In this document: positions 15,701-23,220 of the stretch, piece by piece
How the letters are laid out: the number at the start of each line of letters is the position of its first letter
Numbering within the stretch: position 1 is the stretch's first letter
Source: Planctomycetota bacterium
GTDB taxonomy: Bacteria > Planctomycetota > SZUA-567 > JAKLDR01
Direction of reading: 5' to 3'
Length of the DNA: 33,489 nucleotides
Assembly (NCBI GenBank): GCA_022703445.1
Contig: JAKLDR010000046.1
Location: 1-33,489, forward strand
Position numbers and translations under genes: made by a program
Notes under the pieces: model-generated
Database searches by the model: none
What the model was told of the DNA's origin: nothing
What the model saw: only the letters and a program-made list of their open reading frames with translations

Positions 15701-16875
15701 TCCGGTGAGCCGGACGCGGCGGCGGCGAACGAGCCGGCCAGCGCCGGGTCGGCGCGCCGGCCCCGCGCGGAGAGCCCCGCGGCCGCAGCGGCGCGGCGCC
15801 AGGGTTCGGGGGCGCCGAGCCCGGCGAGCAGCACCTCGTCGGCCTCGGGACGACCCAACCGGCCGAGGGCCTCGGCGGCCAGCGCCGCGCGCTCCGGAGA
15901 GCCGGCCATGAACGCCCTGGCGAGCGGGGTGACAGCCTCGTCCCGGCCGGAGAAACCCAGCGCCTCGCAGGCCTGGCGGGCGAGGTCGTCATCCTGCCCG
16001 ACGGCCAGTTCGGAGAGATTGAGTTCGCGTCCGGGGCCCGGCAGCCGGGCCAGGGCCCGGAGCGCGGCGCCGCGCGCGGCCCAGTCGCGGGTCGACCTGG
16101 CGAAGGCGGCGAGCGCCGGCTCGTCCTCGGCCGTCGCCGTCTCGGCCAGCGCCTCGGCGGAGACCAGCCGGACCCGCGGCTCGAGGTCGACGAGCCCCTC
16201 GCGGGCGAGCTGGCGGACCACGCCGGAGCCGGCGCGCCCCAGGAGCACCACCGGGCAGCGCCAGGCGCGGCGTGCGCGGTCGCCCGAGGCGCTCGCTGCG
16301 AGCGTAACCAGCGGAGCCGGGTCGAACTTGGCGACTCTGAAGAGCGAGACGCGCCCGGGCAGCCGGCGCACGTCGAAGTCGCCCTCGAGCGCCCAGAGCG
16401 CCTCCAGGCACTGGAAGCGGACGGCCTCGCTCTCGTCGGCGAGCCCGGCGACGAGCGGCGCCACGGCCGCGGGGACGGCCAGGCGCCCGAGGGCGTACGC
16501 CGCCGCGCGACGCTCAGCCTCGTCCTTGGATCCGCGCAGCGCCTTGCCCAGCTTGACGGCCTCGGCCTCGTCGCCGCGACGGGCGACCAGGGTCACGTCG
16601 CCGACGGCGACCATTTCCCAGCCGGCCCCGGCCAGGACCGGCTCGAGCGCCAGCTCGTCCCCGGGCCCGGCGACGACGACCTCGCGCTCGGGCAGCGCCG
16701 CGGCGTAGCAGTGGGCGCGTCCGGTCTGGGTCGACCACTCGGCCAGCGCGTCGCAGAGCGCGACGCGCGCGAGGCGCGCGCGGACCTGGCCGTCGCCGGC
16801 GCGGTCCGCTCCGCCGTTCGGAAGGCACGAGGTCATCACGGCCGCCACCGCCACCAGGATTGTTGCGCGAAGCAT
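12772..16875 (-). CDS. Giant lipoprotein with HEAT repeats, kelch propeller and three FN3 domains
   Basis: A 1367-aa protein. The N-terminus has a lipoprotein-like signal (AVMTSC, Cys17). A short STN-like segment follows at about 30-95 (ALAEWSTQTG...), of the kind found at the start of secretins and TonB receptors. A long array of HEAT/PBS-lyase-like helical repeats spans about 100-700, many with A-x-x-A-L-x-x-L patterns. A kelch/galactose-oxidase-like propeller (about 725-1060) has repeated YDPAxxxW motifs. Three fibronectin type III domains (about 1062-1160, 1160-1275, 1275-1367) carry VAGYxVxR/Y strands. No catalytic residues are recognised, so an exported scaffold or binding role is inferred. 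GGAGGG precedes the ATG. The gene begins 57 nt after the stop of the secreted kelch gene and probably shares its operon. Confidence 0.85.
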   Translation of the reverse strand: MLRATILVAVAAVMTSCLPNGGADRAGDGQVRARLARVALCDALAEWSTQTGRAHCYAAALPEREVVVAGPGDELALEPVLAGAGWEMVAVGDVTLVARRGDEAEAVKLGKALRGSKDEAERRAAAYALGRLAVPAAVAPLVAGLADESEAVRFQCLEALWALEGDFDVRRLPGRVSLFRVAKFDPAPLVTLAASASGDRARRAWRCPVVLLGRAGSGVVRQLAREGLVDLEPRVRLVSAEALAETATAEDEPALAAFARSTRDWAARGAALRALARLPGPGRELNLSELAVGQDDDLARQACEALGFSGRDEAVTPLARAFMAGSPERAALAAEALGRLGRPEADEVLLAGLGAPEPWRRAAAAAGLSARGRRADPALAGSFAAAASGSPEAAAAVARALPEAAGAAALEPLVKLSRETDARVRLAATRALRRLGGPKALARLHELAADADREVRVEAQTGLGWLGDVAEAKKLAAIASVPSTDRDAAEGALVGLGHLRSPAARDVAVATLLELMKDPPACPHAAGRAAIALADARLLPGLLEVMARSQMVKKGAPRSGVRLSVDCMDALGRIATRESAEALAKDWWEWENMTRYEVGRALRENLDRGENFATLLRLTESSGHTLTAAGFSLANSRDPRAVAALVKMLSERREPLAAAAALGMIADPAATDALLAAARDATHPGRFAAARALRMRDLAWQPRVREALAVLYGWRADGTPLPVEEQPAGTWMLRRWARDYDDHSMSSLTYESAATYDPLRGRVMQWGAHGRRYDSPQTGETWAYDPAANSWTELGARELPPGTCMAREICFDSRSDRLFIRGASGGGHGWLFSKEQVLRQGSPWVYEPGRDRWVPSAGSPWTYDPAADRWTAMRPPVPPGFGINHLVAFDRRHGVILGFARSGGGIWAYETGANLWREAPVAEGPRPEKLHAVAFDARRGRMLFAGESGLWSYSLAEGAWTDLKPGGEAPAKGCQPMVYDVAGDAALLFAPSRDGVTVHAYDPEKNSWSTRKTPGMQPDYVEWDAAFDERRGVTVVCGGEVTDSPGSPTCRETWTYRGAAERGPGPLPPPGPANAIATRDGVLLEWRAPAGAQVAGYLVSRAEADKVWGARFEPLNDGKPVVETRFLDRAPLAAGKVATYMIRTVAADGRVSTDPAVAATRPPVPLGLVAVFGLDRKARLTWEKSPAADVAGYNVYRAPVVTDPPGASLTIKSVGEFAKLTAGPVSALEFTDLEPAEAGTNGWALAPRAYLVRAVDSRGIESGPSGWVLTLPDTTRRLEARRRSDGSAVVRWERDPRPEVAGYHVYRMDNWRNESPVRVTEAPITGTEFVDPQGRATGERQRYWVTAVDQFGQEGPSGTGAWSFHRS

Positions 16876-16932
16876 GTCATCGTTCCCTCCGGCGGCCCTC
16901 AGGGCCGCGGGGGAATTGTAGGCGGCCCCCTG

Positions 16933-19587
16933 TCACTTGTCCATCTTGGGCGCGTAACGGAAAGCCAGCATGTCTGGCGTGCCGCCGCCGCCGGTGCCCA
17001 GAATGTAGAAGCACAGGTCGGAGACCGGGTCGTACTGCAGGCCGACCGAGACGCTCCCGTAGGCCGGGCGGGCCCCGGCGAGCTCCAGCTTCGAGAAGGT
17101 GTGGTCCTTCGGGTCGAGGACCCACACTGTCTCGAACTGCCCCTTGGCGTAGGGCGTCTCCGAGGCCGCGATCATCAGGAAGACGTCGTGCCTGGGGATG
17201 TAGATCACCTCGCGGTCGGAGAGCGGCAGCTTGTCACCGCCCGCGGCCTTGACCTCGATCTTCTGCCACTTGGGCGCCTCGGCGCCGAGGTCCAGCGCGA
17301 AGAGCTCGTGCTTGTCCTTAGGACCGCCGTAGTACATGGCCCGGTTGCGCTTGGGATCGAAGAACCAGCTGAAGCAGTGGTCGTCGTGGGTGCGCGGCAG
17401 CTGCCCCAGGTTCTTCCACTGCTTCAGGCCGTCCTTCGTCAGATACACGGCCTCGCCGTCCTTCTGGCCGTAGCGGGTGAAGTTATTGATGCTGAGCATC
17501 CCGCCGGCCACGGCCGGCACGGTCACGCCGCCGCCGAAGGCCCCGCCGGTGCCGGCGCCCAGGGGCACCAGCTCCCGCGCCCAGCGGCCGGTGTCCGGGT
17601 CGTACTCGATGACCGCGTCGGGCGCTGCGCCCTCCATCCGGCCGGACTGGCCGATGGTGCGCTGCAGCCGCTTCTTGAGCGGATTGAGGAAGAGCCCGTA
17701 CTTGTAGGTGTGGATGCACCACGGTGCGTAGCTGAAGGATCGCCCCCAGCCGAAGTAGCTGCCCATCGGCCAGGGCGGCTCGTAGCGCCGGTCGGAGCGG
17801 AACCAGCGTCCGGTGGGCAGGTCGTAGTGGTCGGTCACCGCCCCGTGGTAGCTGCCGTGGCCGCCGTCGCGGTAGTGGATCTGCCAGCGGTCGGGGTCGT
17901 AGACGATCGAGCTCCAGGTCCGGCCCCCGTTGGGCCGGCCGGTGCCGTTGGTCGGGACCTTGGTCCAGGTGTTGGCCGGGACCGACTTGGCCCACTCGTC
18001 CTGCGCCGCCTTGTACTTCCCGAGGTCGGATAGCGTCGCCGCGTCGCACTCGCCGTCGGTCGGGTGGAGCCGGAGCTCCGGCCCGCCCGGGGCCTCGGCG
18101 GCCTTGGCGGCGGCCGGATCCAGGCGCAGCAGCCAGGCCCTGTTCATGTCGTGGTTGAGCGCCACCAGGCACCCGGAGGCCGCGTCGGCCTCCAGCCAGA
18201 AGGCCTCGCCCGGCCGGGGGACCTCCAGGCAGCGCCACTCGTTCCCGGCGGCGTCGTAGGTCCAGAGCCGCTCGTTCTTGCCGCCCCAGCGCGAGGCCTG
18301 CATCAGGACCGCCAGGCCGCTGGCCGCGTCGAAGGCCAGAGAACGCGCCTCCATCGGCGGAGGCCGGCCGGCCGGGTGCCGGCGCTCCCACCAGCGCCCC
18401 TCGCAGTGGTAGACCCAGGTGTCGCCCCAGGCGCCGCACTGCGCGTCGCCGCCGAAGCAGACGATCAGCTTGTTCTTCGAATCATAGACCAGCCGCGCGC
18501 TCATCCGCGGCTCAGGGGTCACCGCCAGCTCCGCGACAGCCTTCTCGACGGTCTCCAGCGCCGGCACGAGGCTGCCGCGGTAGAGGGCCTCAAGCTCCTC
18601 GGGACTGCCGGCCTTGAGCCTGGCGTCGGCCCCCTCGATCTTCCCGAGCGCCTCGCCCAGGAGCTTGCCCGCCGCCGCCAGACAGCCCTGGTGATAGGTC
18701 CGGGCGGCCTTGGGCGCGCCGGCCGCGGCGAGCCCTCCGAGCTTCTTCAGCTCGGCGCCGAGCTCCGCGGCCTCCCTGGCCAGGGCCTCGCCCCTGGCGC
18801 GCTCGTCGAGGAGCTTCTCGCGGCCGGTGGCGCGGAACTCGAGGTTCTTCCAGACCAGCCAGCGCAGATCGACCAGCCGGTCGCGGGCCGCCTCAAGCGG
18901 CAGACGGACCTCGTCGACCTCCTTGGGCGTCTCCAGGCGCCGCCACTGCCGTTTGGCGCCATCGTAGAGCCATGTGCCGTCGGTGCCACCGACCGACGAG
19001 AACCCGCCGGTGGCCAGGATCACCTCCCGGTTGACCGGGTCGTAGCAGATCGACGCCGCCGTGACCACCGGAGGCGACGGATCGGGTTTCGAGGCCGAGG
19101 CCTTCTTAGCCTCCAGGTCGAACTCCACGGTCCGACCGCGGCCGTCCAGGCCGGTGGAGGTCAGGCCGACCAGCGCCTTCCGGTCCGCGTCGAAGCAGAG
19201 CTGGGTGCCGAACAGGCTCTCCACCACCCCGTTGTTGAACTGGTCCTTGAAGGCAACCTCCAGCGGCGCGGCAGCCAGCTCCGACCACGTCCCGGTTGCG
19301 GGGTCGAGCTTGCGGATCCGCACGTTGGCGATGTCCTTGATCTGGCCGTCCTTCCCGAGCAGCGCGCCGTCGAAGATCAGCAGGCCGAGCGAGCCGGCCG
19401 AGCAAAGCCCCGTGTGAATACCCGGGCCGTACCAGGTTTTCCCCGGCCAGCCGGTCATCGGCCGCTCGACCCACTGGTTGGCCGGCAGAGACTTGAGATC
19501 GACAGCTTTGGGCTCGGGGACCGCCTCCCCGGACGAGGCCCGGACGCAGACCAGAGCCGCCACGCAGACCAGCAGCAGGTTTCTCAT
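16933..19587 (-). CDS. Secreted kelch beta-propeller protein with helical insertion
   Basis: An 884-aa protein with an N-terminal signal peptide (about 1-20, cleavage near ASSGEA). Kelch-like blades occur on both sides of the middle, with motifs such as DTWVYHCEGRWWERR, LWTYDAAGNEWRCLE and VIEYDPDTGRWAREL. Between blades, about residues 221-356 form a charged, probably helical segment (LREAAELGAELKKL-like composition) that interrupts the propeller. No galactose-oxidase copper ligands can be assigned by eye, so no enzyme activity is claimed. The ATG at 19587 was chosen because GGGGAGGA lies upstream and a signal peptide follows; an upstream in-frame extension to 19992 would overlap the regulator gene. 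It starts 16 nt after the XRE-cupin stop and precedes the giant kelch lipoprotein by 57 nt, indicating one operon. Confidence 0.85.
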   Translation of the reverse strand: MRNLLLVCVAALVCVRASSGEAVPEPKAVDLKSLPANQWVERPMTGWPGKTWYGPGIHTGLCSAGSLGLLIFDGALLGKDGQIKDIANVRIRKLDPATGTWSELAAAPLEVAFKDQFNNGVVESLFGTQLCFDADRKALVGLTSTGLDGRGRTVEFDLEAKKASASKPDPSPPVVTAASICYDPVNREVILATGGFSSVGGTDGTWLYDGAKRQWRRLETPKEVDEVRLPLEAARDRLVDLRWLVWKNLEFRATGREKLLDERARGEALAREAAELGAELKKLGGLAAAGAPKAARTYHQGCLAAAGKLLGEALGKIEGADARLKAGSPEELEALYRGSLVPALETVEKAVAELAVTPEPRMSARLVYDSKNKLIVCFGGDAQCGAWGDTWVYHCEGRWWERRHPAGRPPPMEARSLAFDAASGLAVLMQASRWGGKNERLWTYDAAGNEWRCLEVPRPGEAFWLEADAASGCLVALNHDMNRAWLLRLDPAAAKAAEAPGGPELRLHPTDGECDAATLSDLGKYKAAQDEWAKSVPANTWTKVPTNGTGRPNGGRTWSSIVYDPDRWQIHYRDGGHGSYHGAVTDHYDLPTGRWFRSDRRYEPPWPMGSYFGWGRSFSYAPWCIHTYKYGLFLNPLKKRLQRTIGQSGRMEGAAPDAVIEYDPDTGRWARELVPLGAGTGGAFGGGVTVPAVAGGMLSINNFTRYGQKDGEAVYLTKDGLKQWKNLGQLPRTHDDHCFSWFFDPKRNRAMYYGGPKDKHELFALDLGAEAPKWQKIEVKAAGGDKLPLSDREVIYIPRHDVFLMIAASETPYAKGQFETVWVLDPKDHTFSKLELAGARPAYGSVSVGLQYDPVSDLCFYILGTGGGGTPDMLAFRYAPKMDK

Positions 19588-19603
19588 CGCAGATCCTCCC
19601 CGC

Positions 19604-20161
19604 TCAGAAGCTCGGCGGCGTGTTGACCGACACCGCCTGGGCCGGGCCCTTGCCGATGTTCCGCACCCGGTGCGGCCGGCGGCTGTCGAAGTAGTAGGCG
19701 TCGCCGGGGCCGAGCTCCCACCTCTCGTTGTCCACGGTGAGCTCGAGCTTCCCTTTGAGGACCAGACCGGCCTCCTCGGCCTCGTGGCGGTAGGGCTCCG
19801 GGCCGGTGTCGCCGCCCGGCGCGTAGTTCTCGAGGATGAGCTGCAGTGCCCGGCCGCGCCGGCCGGCGGCCACGTCCAGGAACTGGAGCCCCTGCTTGGC
19901 CCCGGAGATCTCAGCGTGCTCCGCCTGGCGATAGACCACCTTGGCGGGCGGTGGGGCGTCGCCTCCGAAGAACTCCCCCAAGCTCGTTCCAAGGGCGTCG
20001 AGGATGCTCTTCAGTGTGCCCACCGAGACGGAGTTGCCGCCCCGCTCCAGCGAGGAGAGGAAACTGAGCGCCACCCCCGACTGGCGTGCCAGCCCCCGCA
20101 GGGACATGTTCCGGCGCTTGCGCAACTCCCGGACCCGGCCACCCACCCGCAGCTCGTCCAT
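19604..20161 (-). CDS. XRE-family transcriptional regulator with C-terminal cupin
   Basis: A 185-aa regulator. The N-terminal helix-turn-helix (about 1-62) is of the XRE/Cro type: VRELRKRRNMSLRGLARQSG, then LSFLSSLERG and the G-T-L-K-S-I-L-D-A-L helix. The C-terminal cupin_2 domain (about 105-183) includes YRHEAEEAGLVLKGKLEL and LGPGDAYYFDSRRPHRV. Such proteins (PuuR/SutR-like) usually bind a small metabolite or metal through the cupin and control adjacent genes. The ATG at 20161 has GGAGG 7 nt upstream. It is the first gene of an apparent operon with two kelch proteins, and it diverges from an LptD-like gene. The ligand is not predictable. A palindrome upstream may be its operator. Confidence 0.9.
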   Translation of the reverse strand: MDELRVGGRVRELRKRRNMSLRGLARQSGVALSFLSSLERGGNSVSVGTLKSILDALGTSLGEFFGGDAPPPAKVVYRQAEHAEISGAKQGLQFLDVAAGRRGRALQLILENYAPGGDTGPEPYRHEAEEAGLVLKGKLELTVDNERWELGPGDAYYFDSRRPHRVRNIGKGPAQAVSVNTPPSF

Positions 20162-20192
20162 GTTGATGCCTCCGCCATGCACGTTATACAGG

Positions 20193-20225
20193 TACACCGC
20201 TCCACTATATCGGTTTTCGGAAAAC
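20193..20225 (-). promoter_or_regulatory. Putative promoter and palindromic operator of the XRE-cupin operon
   Basis: On the minus strand an extended -10-like TGTATAAC (TATAAC at 20193-20198) lies 31 nt upstream of the ATG at 20161. No clear -35 box is present. In its place is a 13-nt palindrome (20213-20225), GTTTTC-G-GAAAAC, at the position where a regulator would overlap the promoter. Autoregulation is inferred. Confidence 0.4.
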
Positions 20226-20282
20226 TCCTGATTCCGGGCACGGTCCCGGATCGCGGCGCGGCGCGAGATGGCCCTCGTCTCC

Positions 20283-20311
20283 TTGATTACTCCCACTACT
20301 CCTCTTAGAAT
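20283..20311 (+). promoter_or_regulatory. Sigma70-type promoter of the LptD-like gene
   Basis: TTGATT (20283-20288) and TAGAAT (20306-20311) have 17-nt spacing. The expected transcription start is near 20318, downstream of the ATG at 20268, which therefore cannot be the start on this transcript. Confidence 0.65.
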
Positions 20312-20363
20312 CCCCATATCCTTCGTCCGCCAGACGCGGACGGCCCGTCGGAGCGCCGGCCAC

Positions 20364-23093
20364 TTGCCTGGGTTGCGGAACATCCTGCTGGCTCTTGCCG
20401 CGACCGCAGCCCTTGCCGGGCCGCTCCCGGCCGGCGAGCCGGCGGCCCCGGCCGCGCCTCCGGCTCCAGCGCCCTCCCCCTCCCCAGCCCCCGCGCCGGC
20501 GACGGCTCCGCCCGCGCCCGTCATCCCGGCCGTCGCCCCGGACCGCGGAGCGCCTCCTGGCCCGCAGAACGGCACCGATGCGGCCAAGCCCAAGCCGCCC
20601 GCCAGGACGTCAGCCCGCGAGATCGAGTTCTACGCCCTTCGCCAGCAGCTGCTCCGCAAGGAGCGCGCCGCGATCCTCAGCGGCTCGGCCTGGGTGTCAT
20701 CCCAGGGAGTGCTCCTCGAGGCCGAGAACATCGTGGTCTGGGAGAAGGAGCGCCAGGCCTACGGCCAGGGCGGAGTGCGGCTGACCGAGGCCGGCGGCCG
20801 CCTGCTGGCCGACGAGATCTTCTACGACTTCGGCGCCGAGCGCGGCCGGGCCACCGGCGTCCGCCTGGAGATCGGGGAGGTCGAGGTGGTCCCGGGCGAG
20901 GCCTCCGGCCCGGCCGAGATGCCCACGATCAAGGCCGGCAGCGGGGGACTGGCCGCCGGCAAGGCGCCCTCCAAGTGGTACCTCTCCGCCCCGGAGGTGC
21001 GCCGGGCGGGGCCCGGGAGGTGGCAGGTCGTCAAGCCCACGGTATCCAGCTGCGACTTCGCCGAACCGCACTGGCGCTTCCGGGCCTCCAGCGCCGACTA
21101 TTACCCCGGCCGCAAGGTGCAGAGCTTCAACAACGTCGTCTACCTGGGGCCGGTCCCGGTCTTCTACCTGCCCTACATGGCCAGGGACCTGTCCCACGAC
21201 TACCCCTGGACCACCTGGCAGGTGGGCAAGTCCAGCGAGTGGGGCTACTACGCGCTCAGCAAGTGGGGACTGGACCTGCCGTCCGAGAAGGACTGGCCCT
21301 TCCAGCCCCGGCGCCTGACGCTCGACGGCGACTGGCGGCAGGACCGCGGCTGGGCCTACGGCGGAGGCGTCGAGTACGACCTCCTGCCCCACGGCCGCGG
21401 CTCGGTCGACGGCTACTTCCTCCGCGAGGACATGATCACGGCCGCGGAGGACCGCGAACGCGCCGAGGACGAGGCCGAGCGCCGCGGCCTGGTCTACGAC
21501 AACCTTCGGGCTTTCGGCGCGCCCAAGGTCATCGGCCAGCCCAAGCTGAGCTACGACGAGAACCTGCTCTTCGTCCGGCGCCGGACGCTCGACGGCGTCT
21601 CCCCCGCCGACCTGGACGAGGACCGTTACCGGGACGCCGACCGCCAGGCCATCCGCTGGACGCACCGCCAGGACTTCCTGCCGGAGAAGAACGAGATCCA
21701 CGAGGAGACGGTCTGGAACCTGGACCTGACCGCCGAGCTCAGCGATTGCTCGGACCGCAGCTTCCGGGCCGAGTATTTCCGCAACGAGTACCGCCAGGCC
21801 CCCGAGCCGCTGTCCTTCGCCATGCTCCGCCACCAGGGCGACGCCGGCAGCGTGTGGCTGACCGTCGCCCCGCGCGTCGACGCCTTCCAGACGCAGACCG
21901 AACGGCTGCCCGAACTGCGCGGGGACCTCGTCCCGCAGCCGCTGCCGGGCGGTTTCTTCGCTTCGGGTTCCGCCGACGCCGGCTACCTGCGGCGCAGCTT
22001 CGACCAGGACGCCGGCTTCGAGGACTTCGAGTCCGGCCGCGGCCACGCACGGCCCGTGCTCAGCCGCCCGGTGAACCTCGGGCCGGTGGGCTTCGTCCCC
22101 TACGTGGGCACCGACCAGGCCTGGTACAGCCGGAGCCGGGAACGGGAACACGACGAACTGATCCGCGGCGCGGCGATCTACGGAGCCGACGCCTCCATGC
22201 GCCTATACGGGACGTTCGACGCCGAGAACGACCTGCTCAACATCCACGCGCTGCGCCACGTGATCGAACCGCGCCTGTTCTTCCGGGGCGTCTCGGAGCC
22301 CACCCAGAACCCGGAGAGCCTCCTGGACTTCGACCAGGTCGAGGACCTGAACAAGACCAACATCGCCGGAGCCGGCCTGTTCCAGAAGATCCAGACCAAG
22401 CGCCGCGCCGCCGACGGCACCGAGAAGGTGGTCGACCTGGCGGGCATCGACTTCCAGGCCCGGGGCTTCGTCGACGGCGATGAGGCCGAGCGCCTGAACG
22501 AGGACGACAAGATGCTGCCCTACCGGGCTCACGCCTTCGTGAGCCCGGTGGAGGGCCTCAAGCTGTGGGGCAGCTCCGAGATCGACGCCCACGGCATAGG
22601 CCTGACGCGCTACTCCGAGGGCGTCAGCTACCGGCACCAGCAGCTTTTCACGGCCAGCGCCAGCTACACCACCGTGCGGGACGATCCCGAGCACGGCATC
22701 AGGGGCTCGCAGCACCTCTCCGGCGCGCTGGAGGCGCCGGTCGGCGAACACTGGCGGCTCCAGGCCTCGGCTTCCTACGAGTTCGACCGGCCCAACGAGG
22801 AACTCGGCGAACGGGGCTTCGGCGAGGGCCGCTTCGCCCTCCTGCGCGACTTCCACTGCTGGCTGATGGGCCTGGACTACACCATAAGCCAGGTCAGCGA
22901 CGGAGGACACCAGCACACCTTCGGCGTGACCTTCACGGTCACTCCCAAGCCGGTCAACCTGGTCAGGGGCTCCAACCAGCTGCTCTTCTCTCCGCCCGAG
23001 GCCGGCAGCGAGCCGTGGTTCCTGCGCCCCGAGGCTGCTGCGCCTGCCGGGGAACTGCGGGTCGTGCCGCCGCCGGCGCCGACGAAGAAGTGA
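20364..23093 (+). CDS. lptD: LptD/OstA-like outer-membrane LPS-assembly protein
   Basis: About 909 aa from the chosen start. A signal peptide (LRNILLALAATAALAG) and Pro/Ala linker precede an OstA/LptA-like beta domain (about 90-230; ILSGSAWVSSQGVLLEAENIV, then YGQGGVRLTEAGGRLLADEIFY). The LptD-type barrel region follows, with YYPGRKVQSFNNVVYLGPVP and VFYLPYMARD. LptD places LPS in the outer membrane, so the family match implies a diderm envelope. The TTG at 20364 was chosen because the promoter at 20283-20311 starts transcription after the ATG at 20268, and GGAG (20350-20353) lies 10 nt before the TTG. If another promoter is used, the ATG at 20268 adds 32 residues. It diverges from the XRE-cupin operon. 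The LptD assignment is by motif and is not certain to be functional orthology. Confidence 0.78.
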   Translation: MPGLRNILLALAATAALAGPLPAGEPAAPAAPPAPAPSPSPAPAPATAPPAPVIPAVAPDRGAPPGPQNGTDAAKPKPPARTSAREIEFYALRQQLLRKERAAILSGSAWVSSQGVLLEAENIVVWEKERQAYGQGGVRLTEAGGRLLADEIFYDFGAERGRATGVRLEIGEVEVVPGEASGPAEMPTIKAGSGGLAAGKAPSKWYLSAPEVRRAGPGRWQVVKPTVSSCDFAEPHWRFRASSADYYPGRKVQSFNNVVYLGPVPVFYLPYMARDLSHDYPWTTWQVGKSSEWGYYALSKWGLDLPSEKDWPFQPRRLTLDGDWRQDRGWAYGGGVEYDLLPHGRGSVDGYFLREDMITAAEDRERAEDEAERRGLVYDNLRAFGAPKVIGQPKLSYDENLLFVRRRTLDGVSPADLDEDRYRDADRQAIRWTHRQDFLPEKNEIHEETVWNLDLTAELSDCSDRSFRAEYFRNEYRQAPEPLSFAMLRHQGDAGSVWLTVAPRVDAFQTQTERLPELRGDLVPQPLPGGFFASGSADAGYLRRSFDQDAGFEDFESGRGHARPVLSRPVNLGPVGFVPYVGTDQAWYSRSREREHDELIRGAAIYGADASMRLYGTFDAENDLLNIHALRHVIEPRLFFRGVSEPTQNPESLLDFDQVEDLNKTNIAGAGLFQKIQTKRRAADGTEKVVDLAGIDFQARGFVDGDEAERLNEDDKMLPYRAHAFVSPVEGLKLWGSSEIDAHGIGLTRYSEGVSYRHQQLFTASASYTTVRDDPEHGIRGSQHLSGALEAPVGEHWRLQASASYEFDRPNEELGERGFGEGRFALLRDFHCWLMGLDYTISQVSDGGHQHTFGVTFTVTPKPVNLVRGSNQLLFSPPEAGSEPWFLRPEAAAPAGELRVVPPPAPTKK

Positions 23094-23094
23094 T

Positions 23095-23129
23095 GGCTGC
23101 AGGCTGTAGGCTGTAGGCTGCAGGCTATA
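23095..23129. repeat. Five tandem 7-nt repeats (GGCTGTA type)
   Basis: Five consecutive 7-mers, GGCTGCA, GGCTGTA, GGCTGTA, GGCTGCA and GGCTATA, begin two bases after the stop of the LptD-like gene. They lie in the convergent gap before the toroid protein gene. Similar GGCTGTAGGCTG tracts are, from memory, frequent in intergenic regions of environmental genomes. Confidence 0.8.
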
Positions 23130-23144
23130 GGACGGTGGCGATCA

Positions 23145-23160
23145 GGCAGCAGCTGCTGCC
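23145..23160. repeat. Perfect 16-nt palindrome
   Basis: GGCAGCAGCTGCTGCC is a perfect palindrome between the convergent LptD-like and toroid genes. It could form a hairpin in either transcript but lacks a following U-run, so a terminator role is weakly supported. Confidence 0.5.
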
Positions 23161-23220
23161 CTGGGTCCGCAGCCTGACGCACTCACCCCTCAGCCCCCAA
23201 CGTCCAACCCTCAACCCGTC

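Noticed and set aside
12748..15708. Very long open frame on the + strand opposite the HEAT/kelch/FN3 gene
   Set aside because: It is low in meaningful motifs, rich in Arg, Gly and Ala, and lies antisense to a protein with clear domains; in GC-rich DNA such shadow frames stay open by codon bias.
20697..22151. Long - strand frame opposite the LptD-like gene
   Set aside because: It is Val/Gly/Ala/Leu-rich without motifs and antisense to a recognisable LptD-like protein.
23095..23160. Possible CRISPR array
   Set aside because: The repeats are 7 nt with no spacers and there are no cas genes nearby; this is a simple tandem repeat.
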